A stretch of 33,122 nucleotides of DNA from Herpetosiphonaceae bacterium. Lineage in GTDB: Bacteria; Chloroflexota; Chloroflexia; Chloroflexales; Herpetosiphonaceae. Both the position numbers and the translations under genes were made by a program. A model generated the notes under the pieces. It saw only the letters and a list, made by a program, of their open reading frames with translations, did not search any database and was not told the origin of the DNA. Below, piece after piece: positions 7,813 to 18,238 of this stretch. The stretch covers positions 1 to 33,122 of the forward strand of contig JABXJS010000111.1 in NCBI GenBank assembly GCA_013538855.1. The letters run 5' to 3'. Position 1 is the stretch's first letter. Each line of letters opens with the position of its first letter.

Positions 7813-8724
7813 ATGCTCGCTATCCATCCAGACGTTCAAGCCGCCCTTAGCTCCGGCGCACCTGTCGTCGCACTCGAGTCCACCGTGATTAGCCACGGGC
7901 TGCCCTTTCCGCATAACCGCGATGTGGCGCTGCTGCTGGAGCAGACCGTGCGCGCGGCCGGAGCGGTGCCCGCCACGATTGCCGTTGTCGCTGGTGTGCC
8001 AACGATTGGCCTGACCAGCGCCCAGGTCGAGCGCTTCGCCCAAGCCCAGGACGTGCTGAAGCTCAGCCGCCGTGATATTGGCTACGCGGTTGCCAGCAAG
8101 CGCGATGGGGCAACAACGGTTGCTGCAACCATGGCCCTCGCTGCCGCCGCCGGCATTCAGATTTTTGCCACAGGCGGCATTGGCGGTGTCCATCGTGGAG
8201 CGCGGGAAACGTGGGACGTATCGGCTGATTTGGGCGAGCTAGGCCGCACGGCGGTGCTGGTCGTGTGTGCTGGGGCGAAGGCGATTCTGGATCTGTCGGC
8301 CACGCTAGAGATGCTGGAGACACTTGGTGTCCCCGTCGTGGGCTATGATACCACCGAATTGCCGGCCTTCTACTCAGCCCATAGCGGCCTCGCGCTCACC
8401 CAGTCCGTCGCCAGCCCCGCCGCCGCCGCCGCCGTGTGGCGCGCCCACCGCGAATGGGGCGCAGGCAGCGGCATGCTCGTGACCGTGCCACCGCCGCCCA
8501 CGGCTGCGCTCGATGCCGCCGAGGTCGAGACCGCGATCAGCCGCGCCTTGGAGCAGGCCGCCCAGGCAGGCGTGCGCGGCGCTGAAGTGACACCCTTCTT
8601 GCTGGCCGCCATGGCCCGCGAGACAGCCGGAGAGAGCGTGGCCACCAACACCGCCCTGCTTACCAACAATGCTCGTCTTGCTGCGCAGATCGCCGTAGCA
8701 CTAGCACAGGAATCAACACAATGA
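7813..8724 (+). CDS. psuG: Pseudouridine-5'-phosphate glycosidase
   Basis: PsuG (IndA family) reversibly splits pseudouridine 5'-phosphate into uracil and ribose 5-phosphate, salvaging modified nucleosides from RNA turnover. The 303-aa length is typical. Signature segments are ALESTVISHGLPFPHN (20-35, with the conserved glutamate E22), VAGVPTIGL, ATGGIGGVHRGA (119-130) and CAGAKAILDL (152-161), which contains the catalytic lysine K156 by analogy with the E. coli enzyme. The ATG follows AAAGGA at a good distance. The partner pseudouridine kinase (psuK) is not next to it. Instead its stop overlaps the start of a DUF3105 gene (ATGA). Confidence 0.95.
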   Translation: MLAIHPDVQAALSSGAPVVALESTVISHGLPFPHNRDVALLLEQTVRAAGAVPATIAVVAGVPTIGLTSAQVERFAQAQDVLKLSRRDIGYAVASKRDGATTVAATMALAAAAGIQIFATGGIGGVHRGARETWDVSADLGELGRTAVLVVCAGAKAILDLSATLEMLETLGVPVVGYDTTELPAFYSAHSGLALTQSVASPAAAAAVWRAHREWGAGSGMLVTVPPPPTAALDAAEVETAISRALEQAAQAGVRGAEVTPFLLAAMARETAGESVATNTALLTNNARLAAQIAVALAQESTQ

Positions 8725-9299
8725 GCACACCCCGTCAATCTCGTGGTCGTACCGTCGAAAGCGGCAGCCGTAACACCCTCTGGATCGGTCTCGCCATCGT
8801 CGCTGTTCTCGTCATCATCGTCGTGGGCATTGTGCTGCTCACCAACACCGGCGGCGGCTCCGCAGCCGCAGAGCAGCAGTTCCCCGACGAGGGGCGCGAT
8901 CACGTCGCCCAAACCGAGCGCGTCGAGTACCAGACCAACCCGCCAACCTCGGGCAAGCACTGGCCCAGCACCGCGCCCTGGACCTTCTTCGACAAAGAGG
9001 CCCCTCAGGATGAGAACCTTGTGCACAACATGGAGCACGGCGGCGTCATCATCTGGTACAACCCCGATAAAATCCAGGGCGACGAGTACCAGAAGCTCTT
9101 CTCGGTCTACCAGGGCCTAGCGCAGAAGAATTACCGCGTTATCTTGACCGTGCGCAAAGACCTCGACCCACCGATCGCACTCACCGCCTGGAACTATATG
9201 CTGCGCCTCGACTCTGTCGATGAAGCGGCGATCAATAACTTCTACGACGCCCACATCCTCAACGGGCCAGAGTGCGTCGCCAAGCGCTGCCCGCAGTAG
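8721..9299 (+). CDS. DUF3105 membrane-anchored protein
   Basis: This 192-aa protein has a short basic N-terminus, one transmembrane helix at about residues 14-38 (LWIGLAIVAVLVIIVVGIVL) and an extracytoplasmic domain. That domain carries the DUF3105 hallmarks NPPTSGKHWP, LVHNMEHGGVIIWY and a late cysteine pair in ECVAKRCPQ. The histidines in the HNMEHGG segment suggest metal binding, but the family has no established function. The start overlaps the psuG stop by 4 bp, so the two are translationally coupled. No functional link with pseudouridine breakdown is evident. Confidence 0.88.
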   Translation: MSTPRQSRGRTVESGSRNTLWIGLAIVAVLVIIVVGIVLLTNTGGGSAAAEQQFPDEGRDHVAQTERVEYQTNPPTSGKHWPSTAPWTFFDKEAPQDENLVHNMEHGGVIIWYNPDKIQGDEYQKLFSVYQGLAQKNYRVILTVRKDLDPPIALTAWNYMLRLDSVDEAAINNFYDAHILNGPECVAKRCPQ

Positions 9300-9321
9300 C
9301 GCACCAATCGTAGGCTACGCC

Positions 9322-9360
9322 AAACGGCGCGCCCACCTGTTTGCGGTGGCCGCGCCGTTT
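9322..9360. terminator. Bidirectional terminator between DUF3105 and guaB
   Basis: A 16-bp stem with one C-C mismatch (9322-9337 with 9345-9360) encloses a 7-nt loop. The outer ends are AAA and TTT, giving short U-tracts in both directions between two convergent genes. Confidence 0.82.
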
Positions 9361-9388
9361 GCTATCTTGCGCGTGGCTACCTTGGCGG

Positions 9389-12202
<2,814 letters not shown>

Positions 12203-12263
12203 TCACGTTGGAACCAAAAGTATGACACATACGCTGTCTTCTCAGTTCGGTCATGGCACCAAG

Positions 12264-13304
12264 CTAGAGCGCCAGCGAGGCGCGGCCAGCGATTGGGCGA
12301 TCGAGCGCGGCGGCGATGCGCTCAACCTGCTGTACAAGCTCGACAAAGCGCTCTGGCAGGAGCGACTGCTCGCCATCGGAGACTGCGAAGGCTGGATTCG
12401 GATGCACCTCGACGATCAAGCCGTCGGCTCCGGCGGCAATGCCTGCGCGCGCCATCGGCGTAACGCTCTGCCAGCGCCCGGTGGCGTGGCTCGGGTCAAC
12501 AATAATCGGCAGGTGCGTTAGCTCGCGCAGTACGGGCACTGCGTTGAGGTCGAAGGTAAAGCGCGAGTGATCATCGAAGGTGCGAATGCCGCGCTCGCAC
12601 AGAATCACCGCCGGGTTGCCCTCGGCCATGATGTACTCCGCCGACATCAGCCAATCCTTGAGCGTTGCCGACAGGCCGCGCTTGAGCATGATCGGGCGGC
12701 GGGTGCGGCCAACTTTCTTGAGCAGCGCAAAGTTTTGCATGTTGCGCGCCCCAATCTGCAGAATATCGGCATAGTCGGCAACCAAATCCACCGTCTCTGT
12801 GTCCATCACCTCGGTGACCACCGGCATGCCAGTGCGCTCGCGGGCCTCGGCCAAAATTTTCAGGCCCTCCTCGCCCAAGCCCTGAAAGCTGTAGGGCGAT
12901 GTGCGCGGCTTAAAGGCCCCCCCGCGCAAGATCGTTGCCCCGGCCTGCTGGACAGCGTCGGCGGTGGCAAAGAGCTGCTCACGGCTTTCGACCGAGCATG
13001 GCCCGGCCATCACCACAACCTCCGGCCCACCGATGGTAACGCCGCCGATCTCGATCACCGTGTTCATCTCGCGAAACTCGCGGCTCACCAGCTTGTAGGG
13101 TGCCGTCACCCGAATAACATCGCGCACAGCCGGCATGAGGCGAATACGCGCGGCCTCAATAATTGCGCCGCGATTGCCGGTGATACCGATGGCGGTACGC
13201 GTCGGGCCGGGCATCGGGTGCGCCTCGTAGCCCAACTCACGCACCACCGCGCAAACGGCCTCGATGTCCGCTGCGGTCGCGTGAGCATCCATAACAATGA
13301 GCAT
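12264..13304 (-). CDS. aroF: 3-deoxy-7-phosphoheptulonate synthase (DAHP synthase, type I-beta)
   Basis: This enzyme condenses phosphoenolpyruvate with erythrose 4-phosphate, the first step of the shikimate pathway. The 346-aa protein has an N-terminal ferredoxin-like regulatory domain of about 70 residues ([20 protein letters not shown]), as in the Thermotoga-type enzymes. The TIM barrel follows with [49 protein letters not shown] and VDPSHATGR, which supply PEP and metal ligands. The start at 13304 is chosen because GGAGGGG directly precedes it. An in-frame ATG at 13322 would place that Shine-Dalgarno sequence inside the gene. It lies upstream of guaB with 124 bp between. Feedback control by aromatic amino acids through the N-terminal domain is likely from family knowledge. 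Confidence 0.95.
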   Translation of the reverse strand: MLIVMDAHATAADIEAVCAVVRELGYEAHPMPGPTRTAIGITGNRGAIIEAARIRLMPAVRDVIRVTAPYKLVSREFREMNTVIEIGGVTIGGPEVVVMAGPCSVESREQLFATADAVQQAGATILRGGAFKPRTSPYSFQGLGEEGLKILAEARERTGMPVVTEVMDTETVDLVADYADILQIGARNMQNFALLKKVGRTRRPIMLKRGLSATLKDWLMSAEYIMAEGNPAVILCERGIRTFDDHSRFTFDLNAVPVLRELTHLPIIVDPSHATGRWQSVTPMARAGIAAGADGLIVEVHPNPAFAVSDGEQSLLPERFVELVQQVERIAAALDRPIAGRASLAL

Positions 13305-13392
13305 AGCCCCTCCGAATGACACGACCTCCCGCGCAAGTAGGCGGCTTTTGGAACAATCCTGAGCAACAGCGGTAGGTCAAGGTAAAACAAGG

Positions 13393-13427
13393 CCGTGGGC
13401 GGTTCCGCCAGCGGAAAAGCACCACGG
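13393..13427 (-). terminator. Two-tier hairpin upstream of the DAHP synthase
   Basis: An outer stem CCGTGG/CCACGG (13393-13398 with 13422-13427) and an inner stem TTCCGC/GCGGAA (13403-13408 with 13411-13416) form a cruciform. On the minus strand it is followed by CCTTGTTTTACC. It lies between the 142-aa gene and aroF. It is most simply a terminator of the former, though a leader role for aroF cannot be excluded. Confidence 0.5.
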
Positions 13428-13477
13428 TCGTTGGCCACAAGCCTCTGTGAAAAGTGTAACACCGCCCCTAGCATGGG

Positions 13478-13906
13478 TCAAATGGCCAGCTGCGCCATCA
13501 AGTCTGTGCGCTCGATCACACGTGCGCCTGGCAGCAGCGCCAGCGTCTCACGACTCAAGCCTGGCGGCAATCTTTCTGGCTGTGCATCCCAAAAAATGAC
13601 CCGTGCGATCTGTGCATCGCCAAGCAGATGCAGCAGCGCTGTCGTCGCCTGGATCGGGCGCACGGTTGGTAGCTCTGGGCTGCGCAGCTGCTGCGCGAAG
13701 GCCAGCGCGTCGTCTGGCGAGCAGAACAGCAGCACCACGCGATCGTGGCGCTCGCTGGACTTCAGCGCCGCCGCCATGCGTGGACGCATGACATAGTGAT
13801 AGTAGGTCGACTGACGGAGGGGGGCCACGGCTGCGCGAATCAGCGTCTGGACAGCCTCGGGGGCAGTGTGCAATAAATCAGCTATTTGATCGAGCGTATA
13901 AGACAT
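13478..13906 (-). CDS. Hypothetical protein, 142 aa
   Basis: I do not recognise this protein. It is soluble, with no signal peptide. Residues about 1-30 (YTLDQIADLLHTAPEAVQTLIRAA) could form a helix-turn-helix-like helical pair. The middle (about 55-125) alternates beta and alpha elements: DRVVLLFCSPDDALAFAQQL, then ARVIFWDAQPERLPPGL. The second half resembles a small alpha/beta or restriction/receiver-like fold, without a diagnostic motif. A weak AGAGG lies before the ATG. It lies 42 bp downstream of the LppX-like gene on the same strand and may share its transcript. Confidence 0.6.
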   Translation of the reverse strand: MSYTLDQIADLLHTAPEAVQTLIRAAVAPLRQSTYYHYVMRPRMAAALKSSERHDRVVLLFCSPDDALAFAQQLRSPELPTVRPIQATTALLHLLGDAQIARVIFWDAQPERLPPGLSRETLALLPGARVIERTDLMAQLAI

Positions 13907-13948
13907 AGCGCGCCTCTGGATGCTGGTGTTGGCTCCAATCTCTACCGT

Positions 13949-14650
13949 TTAAGATGTTGGAGCGTCGATTGTTATCGGCTCGTTGAACTGACTTAGCGTC
14001 AGCGTGCGGGTAATCTCCGGCTTCTCCGCTGGATCAAGCGGACCGACCGCCTGCAGCTTGCGCAGGAGTGTGTCATCTTTGCCTAGCCATAAATCTACCT
14101 TAAGACTGCCCGCTGAGGCAACTCCGCCGGTGATTGCATTCAGCGTCGAGGCCTCCGCCGTAGCCTGAATATGGTAGGTAGCGACACCATCCAGCTCCTC
14201 CTCGCCCACATACGTGATGTCGCTCAGGCCGCGTAGCACTTGGCTTACGCCATTGGCTGGCGAGAAGGCATCAAGGCCGCTGGTGTCCTCAAGTTTCTCA
14301 AACTCATTTGGATTAAACGGGTTTGGCGTGATCCAAGCCTGACCGCCAATGATAATGCTGTTGATGTTCACCGCCACCGGCACCTCGCCGAGGCGGGCTT
14401 TAAGCTTAGCTTTGAGCTTGTCGGGGCGCACGCTATCGCCATCGGCGTTGATCAGCACAATGCCCGTATCGCCAAGCGGCGCGGAGTCACCATTGGTGAC
14501 ATCTAGGTTAAAATGAAACGAGTTGACCTTCTCAAACGCTGCTGCACCATCCTCGGCCAGCTTCGCTGGATCAGGTGCTTCGCCTTTACCACAGGCCATC
14601 AAGAGCAGCATGCTCGTCATCACCACGAGCCAGCGCGACCACCGCAACAT
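13949..14650 (-). CDS. LppX/LprA/LprG-like lipoprotein
   Basis: This 233-aa lipoprotein has lipobox LMAC with C20 after a hydrophobic core. The mature part follows the LppX_LprAFG pattern: AAAFEKVNSFHFNLDV near the N-terminus, GGQAWITPNPFNP, DITYVGEEELDGVATYHIQATA and LKVDLWLGKDDTLLRKLQ. In mycobacteria this fold binds and moves lipids or glycolipids at the cell envelope. In Chloroflexota the ligand is unknown. A clear GGAGG precedes the ATG. It starts 11 bp after the stop of the metallo-hydrolase gene, so the two are probably co-transcribed. Confidence 0.8.
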   Translation of the reverse strand: MLRWSRWLVVMTSMLLLMACGKGEAPDPAKLAEDGAAAFEKVNSFHFNLDVTNGDSAPLGDTGIVLINADGDSVRPDKLKAKLKARLGEVPVAVNINSIIIGGQAWITPNPFNPNEFEKLEDTSGLDAFSPANGVSQVLRGLSDITYVGEEELDGVATYHIQATAEASTLNAITGGVASAGSLKVDLWLGKDDTLLRKLQAVGPLDPAEKPEITRTLTLSQFNEPITIDAPTS

Positions 14651-14661
14651 AGAACCTCCAT

Positions 14662-15657
14662 TTAGCCAACGGCTTGATGAATAAAGATAGTCTGACCCCT
14701 GCGCTCATCACGTACCACGCGGCCAGCCTGCTCTAAAAATACCAGATGTGCCAAGGTTTCCGCTACTGCAAAGCGGATCTGGTGCGCCGACAGCTCGCTG
14801 AGCGGAAAGACGACCGCGCTGATCTCCCAGGCGCTCTGGCCGCTGCCCGCCGCCTGCGCCATCTGCTCCAGCCGCTCGTCGTGATGTGCGGCGATCTCAC
14901 GGCAGCGCTCGGCCAGCCCGCCGAATGGTCGACCATGGCCGGGCAGCGCTAGCCGTACCGGCAGATCAACCAGCGCACTGAATGAGGCCAGATAGGCGCT
15001 GAGCGGGTCAGGGCGCGCTTCAGGCCAGAGACTAATGTTGGGGGTGATCTTAGGCAGCACGTGGTCAGCGATCAACAGCAGCTCGCTCTGCGAGTCGTAG
15101 AGGCAGGTCTGGCCATCGCTGTGGCCAGGCAGGCTCAGCACCTGCCAGGCGATATCGCCGAGCTGAAGTGGTTCGTTTATGTCGATCAGTGTCAACGTGG
15201 GCCGCGGCAGAATCTGTGTAGCAGCGTCGAGCATCATCGCCACAATCGCATCGCACACCTCGGCGGGCATGCCGTGGCGGGCAAAAAAGCTGCGGTTGCG
15301 GCCGCTCGTCTCGCGCTGATCGCTCTCCCAGGTGCGCCGCACGATCTCGGCCTCGATGGGAGCCATCAGCACCGGCGCGCCAGTGCGCTGCTGCATCCAG
15401 CCAGCCATGCCGTAGTGATCTGGGTGATAGTGGGTAATTAAGATCGTCTCGATCTGCTGCGGCACCAGCCCGAGCTGGGCAAACACCGCTTCCCAGGCCG
15501 CCTCGGTGTGCGCATCGTGCATGCCTGTGTCCACCACTGCCCAGCCGCGCTCGCCGCGAATAAGATAGCAGTTGATGTAGCGCAGCGGCAGCGGAACGGG
15601 GATCGGCACACGGTAGACCCACGGCGAGATTTCTTCAACAATAACCGATGCACTCAT
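14662..15657 (-). CDS. Metallo-beta-lactamase-fold hydrolase
   Basis: This 331-aa cytoplasmic MBL-fold protein carries HYHPDH (H76-H81, the HxHxDH di-zinc motif). Further metal ligands are in LPGHSDGQTCLYD, LLIADHVLPKITPN and LPGHGRPF. The C-terminal about 80 residues (ERLEQMA, then VAETLAHLVFLEQAGRVVRDERRG) resemble the small winged-helix-like tail of the lactamase-B-2 or glyoxalase-II-like group. The substrate cannot be named and may be a thioester or phosphodiester. The start at 15657 is chosen because AGGAG precedes it. An open frame extends upstream to 15780 but would run through a terminator and tRNA-Cys. The gene begins about 20 bp past that tRNA terminator. Confidence 0.85.
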   Translation of the reverse strand: MSASVIVEEISPWVYRVPIPVPLPLRYINCYLIRGERGWAVVDTGMHDAHTEAAWEAVFAQLGLVPQQIETILITHYHPDHYGMAGWMQQRTGAPVLMAPIEAEIVRRTWESDQRETSGRNRSFFARHGMPAEVCDAIVAMMLDAATQILPRPTLTLIDINEPLQLGDIAWQVLSLPGHSDGQTCLYDSQSELLLIADHVLPKITPNISLWPEARPDPLSAYLASFSALVDLPVRLALPGHGRPFGGLAERCREIAAHHDERLEQMAQAAGSGQSAWEISAVVFPLSELSAHQIRFAVAETLAHLVFLEQAGRVVRDERRGQTIFIHQAVG

Positions 15658-15675
15658 CGTGCGCTCCTGCCATGC

Positions 15676-15712
15676 AAAAAATGCACCTGGTACGTTGTGC
15701 TGTACCAGGTGC
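15676..15712 (-). terminator. Strong intrinsic terminator of tRNA-Cys
   Basis: GCACCTGGTAC (15683-15693) pairs perfectly with 15702-15712 around an 8-nt loop. On the minus strand the stem is followed within 1-2 nt by six T (complement of 15676-15681). It lies 7 bp after the tRNA 3' end. Confidence 0.92.
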
Positions 15713-15719
15713 GAAGCCT

Positions 15720-15794
15720 TGGAGGCGACGACGGGATTCGAACCCGTGGATGGCGGTTTTGCAGACCGCTGCCTTACCACTTGGCTACGTCGCC
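15720..15794 (-). tRNA. tRNA-Cys (anticodon GCA)
   Basis: On the minus strand the gene folds as a standard cloverleaf. The acceptor GGCGACG (from 15794) pairs with CGTCGCC, the discriminator is T, and CCA is encoded (15722-15720). The D arm is GCCAAGTGGTAAGGC. The anticodon arm is GCGGT-CTGCAAA-ACCGC with anticodon GCA. The T arm contains GTTCGAATCC. It reads UGC and UGU codons. Confidence 0.97.
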
Positions 15795-15804
15795 GCGGAA
15801 ACGG

Positions 15805-15833
15805 ATTATAGCATAGGCCATGGACTACTGCAA
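15805..15833 (-). promoter_or_regulatory. Promoter of tRNA-Cys
   Basis: Read on the minus strand: -35 TTGCAG (15833-15828), 17-nt spacer, and extended -10 TGC-TATAAT (15810-15805 for the hexamer). It ends 10 bp before the tRNA 5' end. This is the best promoter in the window. Confidence 0.85.
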
Positions 15834-15933
15834 CTTTTTATCTAGGCCTGGCGTCCAAGTCCCAGATACGAAAACAACGCTGATCCGGTCGTCCGGGGAC
15901 CGACAGCACGCAGTCATCTAAAGGAGAAACCTT

Positions 15934-16536
15934 ATGCAAAGCAGTGTGCCAACCCCGGTGCAGTCACGACTAACCCGCCCCGCCGACATGCGACGTGTTG
16001 GCGGCGTGTGCAGCGGCCTCGCCCAGTACGTCGGCGTCGATCCAATCATCCCGCGTCTGATCTTTGTGGGGCTGCTGTTCAGCGGTTTGGGCCTTGTGCT
16101 CTATCCGGTGCTCTGGATGATCATTCCGGCCGAGGGCCAGACGCCGAGCACGTGGAAGCTGTCCGCTGGCTTCGCTGAGATGCGCACGTGGCTGCGCCAG
16201 TCTACCCAGCAGCTGCGCCAGGAGATTCGCTCGCGCCGCCAAGCCCGCATGAGCGCCGCCAGCGCCCAGCCCAGCAGCTCGTCCCACCCGCGCTTCGACC
16301 CACAGACCGGTCAGCCGCTGGACCCGAACGAGATTCCGATTAACAACATGCCGCTGTCGGCCCCAACGCAGGCGGTGCAGATTCGCCGCCGCCGCACCAT
16401 GGGCGTGATTGTGCTCGGCCTCGGCCTGCTGCTGCTCACACCGCTGATCGGCCAGCTGGCGCACTTCACCCTGCCGCTGGTGATCATCGTCGCAGGTGTT
16501 CTGCTCCTGCGCCGCCCAGCCGTCGCCAACAGCTAA
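15934..16536 (+). CDS. PspC-domain membrane protein
   Basis: The 200-aa protein carries a PspC domain at about residues 10-66: RLTRPADMRRVGGVCSGLAQYVGVDP, then a helix pair LIFVGLLFSGLGLVLYPVLWMIIPAE. A charged Gln/Arg/Ser-rich cytoplasmic stretch follows. A C-terminal hydrophobic hairpin (about 152-194, MGVIVLGLGLLLLTPLIG and TLPLVIIVAGVLLL) resembles the LiaF/toast-rack-associated membrane region. PspC proteins take part in envelope-stress responses. No pspA or pspB is adjacent. AAGGAG lies 9 nt before the ATG. It is monocistronic, ending in a strong terminator. Confidence 0.9.
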   Translation: MQSSVPTPVQSRLTRPADMRRVGGVCSGLAQYVGVDPIIPRLIFVGLLFSGLGLVLYPVLWMIIPAEGQTPSTWKLSAGFAEMRTWLRQSTQQLRQEIRSRRQARMSAASAQPSSSSHPRFDPQTGQPLDPNEIPINNMPLSAPTQAVQIRRRRTMGVIVLGLGLLLLTPLIGQLAHFTLPLVIIVAGVLLLRRPAVANS

Positions 16537-16551
16537 ACAAGTCGCAGTGCC

Positions 16552-16589
16552 AGCGCTCCGTAGCCCAACCAGGGTGCGGAGCGCTTTTT
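16552..16589 (+). terminator. Strong intrinsic terminator of the PspC gene
   Basis: AGCGCTCCG (16552-16560) pairs with CGGAGCGCT (16577-16585) and is followed by a U-tract (TTTTT at 16585-16589). The end of the T-tract is also the stop codon (TTA, minus TAA, 16588-16590) of the convergent diguanylate cyclase. Confidence 0.9.
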
Positions 16590-17985
16590 ATATCCAACGG
16601 CGCACAAGCGGCAGGTTGCGCAGCGAGCGCGGCAGCCAGCCCCAGCGCTGTGCGGCGGCATAGGCGCTGCGCGCCAGGGCACAGTGGCTCAATGGATACG
16701 TCTCTTCAGGATGGAAGACCGCGTATGCGCCGCGGCCCTGCTCCTTCACATGGTACATTGCGGCGTCGGCGGCCTGCAGCAAATCCTCGGCCGTCGCCAC
16801 ATGCGCTGGCGCACAGGCGATCCCGATGCTTGTGTTGATCTCCACACGCTGGCCGTGTAAGAAAAACGGCTGCTGAAGCGCCTTGATAATCCGCCGCGCC
16901 ACGCGCTTAGCATCGCGCAAGCGCTGAATCTGCGGCAGCAGCACGGTAAACTCATCGCCGCCAAGCCGCGCCACCACATCGCAGGGCCGCACGCAGGTGC
17001 GCAGCCGTCGGCTCACATCGATGAGCAGCTCATCACCAGCTGCATGGCCTAAACTATCGTTGATATGCTTAAAGTGATCGAGGTCGAGGAAGAGCAGCGC
17101 GCACTGGCCGCGCCGCGCGATCACGGTGGTCAGTGTGCGCTCCAGACGCTCTAGCAGGAACGCCCGGTTGGGCAGGCCAGTCAGCGGGTCGTGGAGCGCG
17201 CGGTGCTGGTAGTGCGCGGCAAGCTGGCGCTGCTCGGTTACATCGTAGCAGTTGAGCAGCAGCGTCCCTCCAGCCACAGGCTCGGTCAGCTTGGTCGCGG
17301 TGATCTCATAGTCGCGCCATGTCTGCGTATCTGCGTGCAGCCGCCAGATGCGCGTGCAGCGCTCGTGATCGAAGGACTGCATACATGCTTGCAGCGGCGC
17401 AACATCATCACTGTGCACAAACTCCACCAAGCTGCGCCCGATCAGCGCTTGTGGCGCAGCGCCGAGCGCTGTCTCCGCCGCAGCGTTGGCAAAACAAATC
17501 TGCCCATGGGCATCGAGCACAAGCATAAGCGATGTCTGGTCGATCAAGGTTTGCAGCTGACTGATGGTTGACTTGTAGTGATCAATATCAAGCAGCGTCA
17601 CAGCCAGTGTGTTGATCGTGTCGTGCTCATCGCGTAGGCCCAGCAGCGTCACAGCCAGCCAGCGCGGGCCATCAGGCGTGTGCAGCTGACACTCAAAGGC
17701 CACTGATGGCACCGATCCGCTGCACAGCGCCGACAGAGCAGGTTCGAGCGGCGTGCGATCCACCATGGCCTCGGCAAAGCTGCGCCCGTACAGCTGCGTG
17801 CGCGAACATCCAAGCCAGCGCAAGATCCACCGATTGGCTTGCTGCCAGCAGCCAGCGCGATCTAGGAACCCACGGCCGCATGTGTCGGTGTCCTCCCAGC
17901 AGCCAGCGTCCGCGCTGTTCTGCGCAGGGGTGATTAGCTGGGGAGCGGCGGGGCGGCGGTACTCTTGGACATCAATGACCTTCAT
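16588..17985 (-). CDS. PAS-PAS-GGDEF diguanylate cyclase
   Basis: The 465-aa enzyme should make cyclic di-GMP from two GTP. Two PAS-like sensor domains (about 35-135 and 145-255) precede a GGDEF domain (about 258-425). The catalytic motif RLGGDEF is intact at about 340-346. The preceding RPCD forms a product-inhibition I-site (RxxD five residues before GGDEF), so feedback control is likely. No transmembrane helix is seen, so it is cytoplasmic. The first PAS has several cysteines and tryptophans (AGCWEDTDTCGRGFLDRAGCW), which might bind a cofactor (speculation). The ATG at 17985 has GAGG 7 nt upstream and is preferred over a TTG at 18054 and an ATG at 18012. No EAL or HD-GYP phosphodiesterase is nearby. 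Confidence 0.9.
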   Translation of the reverse strand: MKVIDVQEYRRPAAPQLITPAQNSADAGCWEDTDTCGRGFLDRAGCWQQANRWILRWLGCSRTQLYGRSFAEAMVDRTPLEPALSALCSGSVPSVAFECQLHTPDGPRWLAVTLLGLRDEHDTINTLAVTLLDIDHYKSTISQLQTLIDQTSLMLVLDAHGQICFANAAAETALGAAPQALIGRSLVEFVHSDDVAPLQACMQSFDHERCTRIWRLHADTQTWRDYEITATKLTEPVAGGTLLLNCYDVTEQRQLAAHYQHRALHDPLTGLPNRAFLLERLERTLTTVIARRGQCALLFLDLDHFKHINDSLGHAAGDELLIDVSRRLRTCVRPCDVVARLGGDEFTVLLPQIQRLRDAKRVARRIIKALQQPFFLHGQRVEINTSIGIACAPAHVATAEDLLQAADAAMYHVKEQGRGAYAVFHPEETYPLSHCALARSAYAAAQRWGWLPRSLRNLPLVRRWI

Positions 17986-18104
17986 AGACAGACCTCGTGG
18001 GAGTGCAGGCATGTTCTTCTCTAAAGCGTACAGGTTGCCTGTTAATGTTTGCAATTGTTAATAAGCACGAACCTTGCCGCCAGCACCGCTCTTGAAGCGG
18101 CGTG

Positions 18105-18134
18105 AGTATATCGTAGTCCGAAATTCTTATCCAA
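18105..18134 (-). promoter_or_regulatory. Promoter of the diguanylate cyclase
   Basis: On the minus strand: -35 TTGGAT (18134-18129), 18-nt spacer, -10 TATACT (18110-18105). This leaves a leader of about 110 nt before the start at 17985. Confidence 0.6.
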
Positions 18135-18193
18135 CTCTTAATTTTTTATCTTTTGCCCGCTTGGCTCTGGCTGTAACAGGAGCGCCACGAGTA

Positions 18194-18202
18194 TGCTACG
18201 AT
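18194..18202 (+). promoter_or_regulatory. Possible extended -10 promoter
   Basis: TGC plus TACGAT (18197-18202), about 37 bp before the GTG start of the four-helix membrane protein. The hexamer is imperfect and no -35 is clear. Confidence 0.4.
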
Positions 18203-18238
18203 TACGCCAGGATCAGCTGTTAGCATAGGGAGACATAC

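Noticed and set aside
12567-13319. Plus-strand frame opposite the DAHP synthase
   Set aside because: Composition is typical of an antisense shadow, and the opposite strand carries all DAHP synthase motifs.
13305-13477. T-box or aromatic leader-peptide attenuator before the DAHP synthase
   Set aside because: There is no T-box consensus and no short frame rich in Trp, Phe or Tyr. The hairpin is explained as a terminator of the upstream gene.
15658-15780. N-terminal extension of the MBL-fold hydrolase
   Set aside because: It would translate through a terminator and the tRNA-Cys gene. The ATG at 15657 has AGGAG and gives the normal family start.
17986-18104. Cyclic di-GMP riboswitch in the diguanylate cyclase leader
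   Set aside because: The leader is about 110 nt, but I could not find the conserved GEMM core, only a weak 5-bp hairpin.
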